DNA of 64,000 bases, from assembly GCF_902806685.2 (NCBI RefSeq), contig NC_048542.1, positions 2,774,533 to 2,838,532 of the forward strand, read 5' to 3'. The notes under the pieces are model-generated. The model did no database searches, was not told the origin of the DNA, and was given only the letters and a program-made list of their open reading frames with translations. Both the position numbers and the translations under genes were made by a program. Source of the DNA: Maniola hyperantus. Lineage: Eukaryota; Arthropoda; Insecta; Lepidoptera; Nymphalidae. This document shows, piece after piece, positions 40,101 through 52,100 of the stretch; position 1 is the first letter of the stretch, and each line of letters starts with the position of its first letter.

Positions 40101-43100
40101 GCATTTAAGTTTGAATAGTACTGTACTTAAAGTTTGTCGAGTATGTAATCTTAAAGATGATGTTTGTTTTTGTTTGTTCCAGAACTTCTACCAGCACGTG
40201 TTCAACGGCTGCTACGCGGTGCTGTTCTTCATTGTGGTCGTATTCTTCCTCATTTACGGGGTCGAAGTGTATTTCAAGGTACTTAACATTTTTAATCTGA
40301 ATTTATTTCGTATTTTATTCTGTTGATGAGTTTTTAGAAATTAAGCAAAAGAATTAGAATGAATATGATTAAGTTATTAATATTATTGACTGACATTTAT
40401 ATCTTTGACACAATATGATATTCTTATCTGATGTACTGCCTACTTTGTCAAAACATTTGTACGTCAGGGTTTCCTGACTGGATATGTTGGCAACTCTCTA
40501 TTGTAAACACCTTGTCTTCCTATATTCACACAAATAAATTATTTCGTTTCATTTCAAAAATAATATTACAGAAATTTGATATTATTAAGAGCTGATTTTT
40601 AGGGTTCCGTACCAGAACAGGACCCTAAAAATTTGCTTCGCTCCGCTAACTAAATTCTCCGCTGTCCGTCCGTCCTTTTGTCCTTCCGTCCGTCTATCCG
40701 TCCATTTGTCTATCTATCAGCAGGCTGTATATCTTGATTTTAGTAGAGTTGACATTTTGACAGAGTGTGTGTTATTGCCGCTGTAGCAAAAATAATAAAA
40801 ATTTCTAAACGTCTGCCATGTAAATTTTTTTTAATACATTGTGTTACATCTTGTACGGATATTGATACGGAACCCTTCATGTGAGAGTCCGACTCGCACT
40901 TGACAGGTTTTTATTAGATAAGTAAAAGAATGTCGATGTTGTAAGAAAAGAGTTTCCGGTTATGTACTTATTATAATATATATTATTGTGTAGTTAGTAT
41001 GCACCTCTGTAAGCTTGCTAATGAAATCGATTAACATTTACATACGACGTCCATAGAATTTATTATACAATCTGTATTATTGAAAATGGATTTATCACAA
41101 TTGAATTATATCAACAATATCCTGTTGGCACCCTTCGGGTACGGAACTCTAAAAACAGCCCGAAAAAATTTACAATTTAAACTTAAAATTGATTGGCAGA
41201 TGTTTGACATCTGTGTGTTATTTACGAGGATAGCTTTAATAAAAACTTAAAACTGTAGTAGTAACTATATTTCGATGTTTTTCTTTTGAAATCAACAATT
41301 TATTAGGTTATCATTTTAAATAATGACTTTTGTTGCCTTCAAGATAATTAAAAGTAATTTATTAATGCTTAGCATGAATTTAAAAACAAGTAAAATTTTG
41401 GTAAAATAGCATACTTTGTAAAAATGCTCATGTAATCGCACTGTATTTTATCGATAACGATACCGTAATCGACATCGAATCGTATCCTTCTATCAAACGT
41501 TCTGAATTGCACGACAAAAAAAATTCGATACGAGATCGATACCAAATCGTATCGACACGGTATGTTATCGAAGGGTTCTGAATCGGCCTGCTGATGGGGA
41601 CAAACTATACTGATGGGATACTACTAGGGGCTCAATTTGAATGCCATAAGCCTACTTTGTCGTATTAGTATAATTGCGAAAAACCAAATTAAATTTGAAT
41701 TTAGCGGGCCGACCGTGTCTTCCACCTTAAACGATGTTTTATTTTCCTTGAGAATTTTCCTATGCTTGCAATATTTGGAATTAACTTATCGCAGTTTTTA
41801 TGAGGAAGGAAAATTGGAAAATATTATTACTTAGTATAACCATTTTCAATTATTTTAAAAGGTGTTGTGTTCAAAACAATTGGCAACAATAGATTCCTAT
41901 ATGGAAACAATCAAATGTAATGTCGATTTTGCCCCTTTTGTGGTTTCTAAGGCCACGTTAATGCCCCATTGTCGGGATAATGGATGTGTGGGGGCTATAG
42001 GGTACTCAAATATTGTAAAGGAATGTAAGCCTTATCGTAATGGATTAGGATTGGTTTTATGTTTGTATTTTGAATTGTTTTTAGATGGCGGTTTTAATGA
42101 TTCCTTGGTTACTTTTGATGTTTGATACAATGAGACAAAAGCGGTTTTGTTCGATGTTCTATTGTATTTTTTTTATTTCATTGATGATCTTGAACTTCAC
42201 TACATCATTATACCCTTATTATAAATGCGAAAGTATAAATAAATAAGTAAATAAATAAATCATTTATTGTTTCACCAAAATTTACAGCCAAGATTAGGTT
42301 AAGCCACTGATTTTGTTTGGGTTTTTTGTTGGTTTGTTGGTGTATCGGTTTGTTGGTTTGTCCTTCAATCACGTTGCAACGGAGAACAGAACCTGATTTT
42401 TGGTATGGGTATAGTTAAAGACCTAGAGAGTGACATAGGCTACTTTTATCCCGGAAAATGAAAGAGTACCCAAGGGATTTTTAAAACCTAAATCCACGCG
42501 ATCGAAGTCGCGGACATCACCTAGTTTTTAATAAGTTAGTGGCATGATTCCACCCTATAAACGAATGTGTAAGCTTTGCCTATCTGAAGTTTTATAGCCC
42601 ATATTATACAATTCGAGCAGTCCTACTTGACTGTCATGAAATCAGTCACAAGTAGCTGCATCTCAATCTAGCCTCTGCCACAATTCGCTGCCACTATTTC
42701 AGTCACTTCGATTTGCCGATCAAGCATGACTACTCAAATTGTGAGAAGCAGCCACACCTGCCACCAAAGTCTAGATAGCTCAACGGTTAAAGGAGCGGAC
42801 TGAAAACCGAAAGGTCGCCGGTTCAAACCCCGCCCGTTGCACTATTGTCGTACCTACTCCTAGCACAAGCTTTTCGCTTAATTGAAGGGGAAAGAGGAAT
42901 ATTAGTCAGCATGATAAACTTGGCTAATATTCTTTAAAAAAAAACAAAAAAACAAGACCAGAGCCAATAAGAAATTATGCCCATTTGAACCTACACGGAG
43001 TCGAACCCGAAATCTCCCACTTATAAGGTCACAGTGTTTACCACTGCGTCAGGGAAGGCGTCAAAATTTATTTTTATGTATTTCTACTTGTTCTAGCTTC

Positions 43101-46100
43101 GCGGAGAATTCCTCAAAGAGACTAAAGTGTGCACCATAGTATCACCACGGCCTGGCCCTTCCACTGCTGCAGAAGGTGACGATGTACAGGATACCCTCGT
43201 TACGAAGCAGGTAAGACATCCACAAAATATCCTCCTTTCCTCTAGACCTTGCACCGGAAAGCGCATCGTTGGAAGACCTTCCACTAGGTAAACAGACGTC
43301 AAACGAGTCTCAGGGAGCCGCTGGATTCAGGCAGCGCAAGACCGGGCGTGTGGAAGTTCCTATACTCTTGTATTCCTATACGCCCAATGTCCAACAGTAG
43401 ACGTCTATCGGTTGATAATGATGATGATGAAAATATCTGATCAATGATGGAAAAAATGTTTTGCCTAAAAATGCGACCCGAAAGGGACTAAATCGGGCTC
43501 TGAAAAACATCGGATGAAATTGACATTTAGGAATACAACCCAACTCTTACAGACCAAACCACCAAATTAAGAAGTACCAGATGCACCTAGCGTACCTACC
43601 AAAATGTGATTATCATTTTGAACTAATCGTTCGTCGTCTTAACCGATAGAGGTATACTGCTGGACGCAGACCTCTTACCAGGATTTCCACCTCACACGAC
43701 ATTGAGCCACTTGTGTCCAACAGCCTCAATTGCTCGCTTAAGATCGTCTGAAAAACCCTCTTCCAAATTAATATATTTGGGCAGTAAAAAAATTGTTTAG
43801 AGTATGTGGTTGACATTAGGTAAATCTACTGAAAATCTGGAGTTTTCTTCAATCAATCAGCCTGTTTGCGTCCACTGCTGGACATAGGCCTTCCCAAGAG
43901 CACGCCACCACACACGATCCTCCGCCTCCTCATCCACGGCGACCGGGAACTGGGGGCCTTTGTGTGTTGGCGTTGTTCATTGGGAGTATTGCCCATACTG
44001 ACCACGCTGGGCAGGCGGGTTGGTCAGCGCAGGGCTAGGCTTTTCGCATCAAAGACGCTGTTTTCTGTCTGACGGAGTTTTCTTATTTTTTATAATTATT
44101 GCGTGATAGGCTTGCGCTTGACCACAATCATACAAGCATGTACAAGAACGTCCACCCATAACTTGTTTCAGGGCATCCAGACAGACCTCGCTTCAGATGG
44201 CAGCGTGGACCCCCGGTCAGTGAATCATTCCCAGTTACACCAGTCGCGCCTGGGCCTGGTGAGCCAGGCGTTGATGCTCATCCTCATCGTGGGATTCCTA
44301 GCTTCAGAAACCCTCAGCGAGTTCTGGAAAGCCAAGTAAGTGCTATGCCTAGAAGATTCTTACAAGGCATCCAAATAGATTTAGAATTGTTTTATATTTC
44401 TTGAAATTCTTTCGGAATCATGTTATAAAATATTGTTGTCGGGTTTTTAATGCACTAGGCTGTCAGAAGATACTATCTGAGATAAATAAATTATTTCTGA
44501 GTTTAGCTCAAACATCTACCTCAAGAACCATTTCAGTTCAACACAGTTCAACAAACAAAAGTTCAATAACAGAAATCTTTTTTCTTTGGTTACCTTAGAG
44601 TACCAGTGGGATCGCGCAATTGGCACGATCTAGTGTTCCGTATAGTGGAGATCGGCGTCGCGCTATGGTTCCCCTGCGTGCTGTGGAACTGCATGGCGCC
44701 CGAGCGGCTCTGGTTGCTCAACCCGCGGCGGCTGCTCGCGCGCCAGCTCGACGACGCGCGCCTCGCGGACCTGCTCGCGCCGCACCGACCTGCCAACGAT
44801 GCCAAGGTAGTAGTGGAGATCGGCGTCGCGCTATGGTTCCCCTGCGTGCTGTGGAACTGCATGGCGCCCGAGCGGCTCTGGTTGCTCAACCCGCGGCGGC
44901 TGCTCGCGCGCCAGCTCGACGACGCGCGCCTCGCGGACCTGCTCTCGCCGCACCGACCTGCCAACGATGTCAAGGTAGTAGTGGAGATCGGCGTCGCGCT
45001 ATGGTTCCCCTGCATGATGTGGAACTGCATGGCGCCCGAGCGGCTCTGGTTGCACAACCCGCGGCGGCTGCTCGCGCGCCAGCTCGACGACGCGCGCCTC
45101 GCGGACCTGCTCTCGCCGCACCGACCTGCCAACGATGTCAAGGTAGTAGTGGAGATCGGCGTCGCGCTATGGTTCCCCTGCATGATGTGGAACTGCATGG
45201 CGCCCGAGCGGCTCTGGTTGCACAACCCGCGGCGGCTGCTCGCGCGCCAGCTCGACGACGCGCGCCTCGCGGACCTGCTCTCGCCGCACCGACCTGCCAA
45301 CGATGTCAAGGTAGTAGTGGAGATCGGCGTCGCGCTATGGTTCCCCTGCGTGATGTGGAACTGCATGGCGCCCGAGCGGCTCTGGTTGCTCAACCCGCGG
45401 CGGCTTTATGTGCTAAAAAAATATTGTTGGTACATCATCCATCATAACCAACTGCTGAGACAGTATTAATATCATGTTGGGGGATTTTGGGGTTATTCAG
45501 TATTGTGTTCAATAGAATAGATAATAACTACGGAAAAGTTTATAGATGGTAAAAGCTGTGAAAGTGAAAATAGACATTAATAGTTACAATAATTCGCATA
45601 GAGCTAAAAATTGCTAAGAACTTTAGGAACACCATTATAAATTAATTGTGAAATGTCCCCATCGATCCTACGTTTGCAAAAAATATATATTCAAGATCAA
45701 TGTTTTCAATAAAGGGGTTTTTGCATTTTTATTACACTTTTTTGTCTAAGAATCAAATGTGTTACGGCTCAGTGGTGTATTATAGAGGTAATTGACATGC
45801 ATATTATGAAGAACATCTTTTTTAACTTTTTGAATCGTTATATCTCAGAGATGGCTATTCTTAGGGGGAAGAGAATAAGAACATTTTTTATAGATAATTG
45901 TATGATCTGCAATTTTTGTCTGATTTATTTTTATGCTAAAACTTACCGTTTAGCAAAAAGCCCATTTTTGTGAACTTAGAACCTTGAAAAATTTTTTTTT
46001 GTGAATGTGGGATCGATGGGGACTTTTCACAATTCTTTTATAACGGTGTCTCAACATTTATACCAATTTTTAGCTGTATGCGAATTATTGTAACATTATC

Positions 46101-49100
46101 ACTATTTTTTGAGCTATTGACCGGGTTACCGGTTACCAACTTGACTGAGATAAATAGCAACCATTGTTTTTTTGTAGGTCAACACTGACTAATGAATGAT
46201 AATGACTGAATGATAGGTATAATATATATATTTACACTTATATATATATTATTATTTATATTTATATATTATAACAGTTTGTTCATATTATTATCAGTAA
46301 TTAATCGGTCAACAGCATTCTGACATATAAACAATTATTGTAAAGATTCTTTCATATTTTTTTTGTAAGACACTATTTTGGATCAGAGAAACATTTGTTA
46401 GACCATTGCCATAGCACTATATCGACAACTCTAAGGGTGAGATCTATAGAGCGCACTCTGACTTAGCTTAGTCTTAAGACAGAGTTAAAACGAGACAGAG
46501 CTATATCACTCACATAAATCTGTCTCGTTTTAACTCAATCTTAAGTCTAAGCAAAGTCAAAGTGCGCTCTATAGATCTCAGCCTAAGATAATTATGTCTT
46601 ACAATGTTTTTATAGTGTGAAGCAGTCTTAGTTCAGAAAACATTTATTTCCTTATTCTTTATTAAGTCTAGACATTTCCAAGCGGCGTGTGTAATTGTGT
46701 AGTTTGCAGAATATAGCACCATTTTTATTTTAGTTCTAAAGATGGAAGTTAGGTCGTTATACGTGATGTGTTGAAGTGATATTTAAATCTTAGGATTTTA
46801 AAGCAATGAAATAAATGGGACGTTATTTTGGGTCATAATTTGTGACGTTGGAATTTCTTCACGCTTTACAGTTTATGTGGTTGCGACCTCTTCATTTCGG
46901 GTCATAATTTTTCGTTGGAACCTTTTCATTTCGGGTCATAATTTGTATCGTTGGAATCACGGTTTACAGTTTATGTGGTTGCGACCTCTTCATTTCGGGT
47001 CATAATTTTTCGTTGGGACCTTTTCATTTCGGGTCATAATTTGTATCGTTGGAACTTCTTCACTTTGGGTCATAGTATTGTCCGTGTCCGTCTTCAGCTT
47101 TCATGCTTTTGTCCTGTGTTTGAAAAAAAAACAATGTTTTGCTTACTATTTCTGTTCACATCTTTTGTCACAGTCTATAGTCACACTACAGAATATAAAA
47201 ACGTGGAATCCATTAGTTGGGTGGAGCCTAGCTTATGTTGCAAATACCGCTTACGAAGATTTTGGAACTTTTTTCTAATGCACCGTGATAATAAGCTCGC
47301 AGATAAGTCTCCAGGTTTGAGACCATTTTGGGTCATTTTTGAAAACGTTTTTCTAAAATGGGTCATGGTTCCTATGTTAATATTTCTAATAGATTTTTGT
47401 GTTCTAGTGAGGCATGTTATATCTACTGCTGCCTCCAGTTTGAGTAGTAATTACTTACATGGACTATATTTATAGGATATCTTGAAAAGTTTTTCTTTCA
47501 ATGTCATTTTCCCCAACTCAAACTATTCTTTCTTGAAATAATTTTTTACAAACAATTTTGTTTTGTTTATTGTGAATATATCTTTGGATCATTATAAAGT
47601 CCTTGCCTCATTGGTAAAAGGAAGTTCGAAACGGTGCAAACATGTACGCCGATCTGACTCCCCAGATCCTGGCGCAGTTTGCCCGACTGTCTTGGCGCGA
47701 GAAGGCTCTATTGGTTCTTGGGATCATGCACCATTGGAGGTTTTCTATTCGGAGTTTTTTATACGCCATGTCCCTTTATACAAAGCCTGTGAAATCTATT
47801 GCCGGGTCTCGTGTTAATTTGGTGAGTGTGGATTTTAATATTTTAGCCTTTTTTTTACTGTATAATTTATTACTTAGGGCTGGTTTTCTACCAGGTTCGT
47901 CCAATGAGGTATAGAGAGGGATGTCAGTGAAACCTACCAATGGAATCACTGCATCTTGATACTCGGCTCTCTGATCCCTTTTCCACCAGAACTAAAATGA
48001 GCTATGGGTTTAAAATGCAACGATTCTGTTCAGTTCCTTGTCACTAAATCTTACAATAATCTGACGTGAAGGTAGCCTAAGCAAAAATTGTGGCGTTACG
48101 TAGTCTTTAATCATGTTAAAGATTTTAGCAGTTTAGCAGATATCTGCAGTTATTTAGGAAATAAGGGCTTGGTTTTATTGAGACGTTTATCTTATACTGG
48201 AGTGACGTTATTGCTCAGTTGACCGTTTAATGACTGACATACTAACCTTTATAGTAGCAAATCTGGCATGATACAATTTGGAACATGTTCTCTTTAGACT
48301 GGAGAAAAGATTTTTCGAAATTGAACGGAAGTGAAATGGGGTTAAGTAAATGGATTTGCTGTTTATCAACTTGAAACTTTAAATTACACAAAGATTAATA
48401 TTCAACGGTTTGAAGAAGTGAAGTGGCTTTTAAAATTAGTATAATTAATACCTGCGCCAATAAATAAACAAAAACATATATAAATCGAAGTGGTTTACTT
48501 ATTAATATATCAGGTATTTCAAGCGAGCAAGAAGGCATGATTAGAGCCTTTATTAATAAACTAGCTTATGCTCGCGACTTCGTCCGCGTGGATAAAACAA
48601 ATTTCAAATCCCTATTTCACCCCCTTAGGGGTTGAATTTTCCAAATTTCAGCCCGATCCGTCTAGTAGTTTGATCTGTGCGTTGATAGTCAGTCGATCAG
48701 TCAGTCAATCGTTTTATATATTTAGAAGAAGAAGTAGAAGATAATAAAAATAAAAGTTTAAAGATCATTTATTTATTGGCGCGAGTTGTACCCGAGTATT
48801 TTGGTCTCAGTTCCTTCTAATAAAACGGGAAACGTTTTCCAGAATGTGGAGACGGACTCTCTGGTGGGGAGCGTGGGTTCGAGTCGCGACTGCTGGATCT
48901 GCTACGACAGCGCGCGGCAGGAGCCGCTCATCACGCCGTGCCGGTGCACTGGGGACGTGGCCGCCGTGCATCATGACTGCCTGAGGAGGTGGCTCGTGGA
49001 GGTGAGCAGACAGGCCACAGCTTAGTTGGAGTAACTCGTGGGTCTAGTGGGCAGCGTGGGTTCGACTCGCGTGCTGGATCTGCTACGACAGCGCGCGGCA

Positions 49101-52100
49101 GGAGCCGCTCATCACGCCGTGCCGGTGCACTGGGGACGTGGCCGCCGTGCATCATGACTGCCTGAGGAGGTGGCTCGTGGAGGTGAGCAGACAGGCCACA
49201 GCTTAGTTGGAGTAACTCGTGGGTCTAGTGGGCAGCGTGGGTTCGAGTCGCGACTGCTGGATCTGCTACGACAACGCGCGGCAGGAGCCGCTCATCACGC
49301 CGTGCCGGTGCACTGGGGACGTGGCCGCCGTGCATCATGACTGCCTGAGGAGGTGGCTCGTGGAGGTGAGCAGACAGGCTACAGCTTAGTTGGAGTAACT
49401 CGTGGGTCTAGTGGGCAGCGTGGGTTCGACTCGCGTGCTGGATCTGCTACGACAGCGCGCGGCAGGAGCCGCTCATCACGCCGTGCCGGTGCACTGGGGA
49501 CGTGGCCGCCGTGCATCATGACTGCCTGAGGAGGTGGCTCGTGGAGGTGAGCAGACAGGCCACAGCTTAGTTGGAGTAACTCGTGGGTCTAGTGGGCAGC
49601 GTGGGTTCGACTCGCGTGCTGGATCTGCTACGACAGCGCGCGGCAGGAGCCGCTCATCACGCCGTGCCGGTGCACTGGGGACGTGGCCGCCGTGCATCAT
49701 GACTGCCTGAGGAGGTGGCTCGTGGAGGTGAGCAGACAGGCCACAGCTTAGTTGGAGTAACTCGTGGGTCTAGTGGGCAGCGTGGGTTCGACTCGCGTGC
49801 TGGATCTGCTACGACAGCGCGCGGCAGGAGCCGCTCATCACGCCGTGCCGGTGCACTGGGGACGTGGCCGCCGTGCATCATGACTGCCTGAGGAGGTGGC
49901 TCGTGGAGGTGAGCAGACAGGCCACAGCTTAGTTGGAGTAACTCGTGGGTCTAGTGGGCAGCGTGGGTTCGACTCGCGTGCTGGATCTGCTACGACAGCG
50001 CGCGGCAGGAGCCGCTCATCACGCCGTGCCGGTGCACTGGGGACGTGGCCGCCGTGCATCATGACTGCCTGAGGAGGTGGCTCGTGGAGGTGAGCAGACA
50101 GGCCACAGCTTAGTTGGAGTAACTCGTGGGTCTAGTGGGCAGCGTGGGTTCGACTCGCGTGCTGGATCTGCTACGACAGCGCGCGGCAGGAGCCGCTCAT
50201 CACGCCGTGCCGGTGCACTGGGGACGTGGCCGCCGTGCATCATGACTGCCTGAGGAGGTGGCTCGTGGAGGTGAGCAGACAGGCCACAGCTTAGTTGGAG
50301 TAACTCGTGGGTCTAGTGGGCAGCGTGGGTTCGACTCGCGTGCTGGATCTGCTACGACAGCGCGCGGCAGGAGCCGCTCATCACGCCGTGCCGGTGCACT
50401 GGGGACGTGGCCGCCGTGCATCATGACTGCCTGAGGAGGTGGCTCGTGGAGGTGAGCAGACAGGCCACAGCTTAGTTGGAGTAACTCGTGGGTCTAGTGG
50501 GCAGCGTGGGTTCGACTCGCGTGCTGGATCTGCTACGACAGCGCGCGGCAGGAGCCGCTCATCACGCCGTGCCGGTGCACTGGGGACGTGGCCGCCGTGC
50601 ATCATGACTGCCTGAGGAGGTGGCTCGTGGAGGTGAGCAGACAGGCTACAGCTTAGTTGGAGTAACTCGTGGGTCTAGTGGGAAGCGTGGGTTCGAGTCG
50701 CGACTGCTGGATCTGCTACGACAACGCGCGGCAGGAGCCGCTCATCACACCTGTAACGTAGCAAAGGAGGTTGGGGTTGGCAACGTCCTTACTACGTACA
50801 TGAGATAGGAATCATACCTGACTTCGACTGATCGGGAGGTCTTTAAAGCAAACACGAATCGCACACAAAAACATAATCATTTATTTACTTCTAATTGTTA
50901 AGATTACCTTTTACAACAGTTAATCTACATGACCGCTTTTGTTCGGCTACTAAGGAATGATGATTTATATAATTCTACAACATACAATTCTATATACGGA
51001 GGGAAGATTTCTTAAACACGGACATCGGTACGCGGGTACCGGCGGCGGGTCTATAACGCAGATCGCGTCGCGGACGGCGGAGGGGAGCGAGACGCGCGGG
51101 GGGAACGGACGGTAGCTGCGGCCGGCAGGCTGAAGGCCTGGACGGTGCTGGATGCTACCGGAGTCTCTCAACCTCTTCACCCGGCCGAGCAGCGAGGGTA
51201 ATCACACCGGCCGTAGTGGGCGAAGGCGCCGAGAGACTGTCGTGAACTCGTGGACGTTGCCCTATTTATAGTCTGGGGGGCGTGGCCTACTCGGTGGTGT
51301 GATCGCTCGGCGGCGGTCGGCGGCGGTCGGTGGTGTGTTCGGTCGCGGCGCCTCCGAGATGCTTCCCCAGCGCGTTGTTCCCAGGCTGCCTGTGACTTCC
51401 TCGTCACACTCCCCTCCTCCGCTGGAAGATTTTTTCCTGTAAGGAAAAAATCACTGGATCAACAGGAAACGGGAAAAAATCTCTGAAAAAAAAATCTTCT
51501 TTTATGAGGGTAGTTCATCCCTCTTTTCTCTTATTGCTCGTGGACACTCTGTCCATGTTTTCGGTCATTGATATTAAAATCTACTAGATGTGCTTCTTGC
51601 CATCGTTCGGTATCGGGTAATGTCGTATCTATGCTATACTGACATCATTATCTACGTTCGACGTTGAAATCCGGTTGTTATTGTAGGTATACTTGTTCGC
51701 TGTTAAGCCGACTAATGGAATATTTCCAGGTCTTTTATATTTGCGGTGTGTACGGAACTTCTCCAAAGATCGGTCGGAAGAGTATTCGGCGTATCGGTTC
51801 TGGTCGGTATCGGATTTATTAATATAGTTTTGTCGGTGTTCCCTCCAATTATAATTTAAACCTATTTTTTGATTACGCGGAACATTTGCTTTCTCCCGGG
51901 TTTGACTCTTAACTACGTATTTATTTATGTTTTCTTGACTATTCGTCTCCTTATGATTACGTGTTTGCCGGATTATTTTTATCGGTTTCAAGCCATGCGA
52001 GCTTGAATTTATTTTCTCGGAGTTTTCGGATTTTACGGTACGGACGGTTTGATATTTTATTTGTTGTTCGGGTAGTCGGATCGCTTTATTCTGAACCGCT

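Noticed and set aside
44590..45393. 267-residue antisense ORF and a second + frame over the exon-8 array
   Set aside because: They arise because a GC-rich 168-bp unit (a multiple of three) repeats without stops. The + frame that joins exon 7 and keeps the TM7 sequence is the real one.
46951..47475. 174-residue ORF crossing the minisatellite
   Set aside because: It begins inside the repeat, is AT-biased and low in complexity, has no domain and no splice logic linking it to neighbours.
48931..50605. Identical 74-residue antisense ORFs repeated every 181 bp
   Set aside because: They are the reverse strand of the RING-CH exon copies and have no start context or domain of their own.
48861..50751. 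CRISPR-like array
   Set aside because: The units are 181/183 bp and contiguous, with exon sequence and no unique spacers; the setting is eukaryotic.
51250..51486. Short ORFs within the LTRs
   Set aside because: They occur identically in both LTRs, cross GGCGGTCGGC repeats and have no link to Gag.
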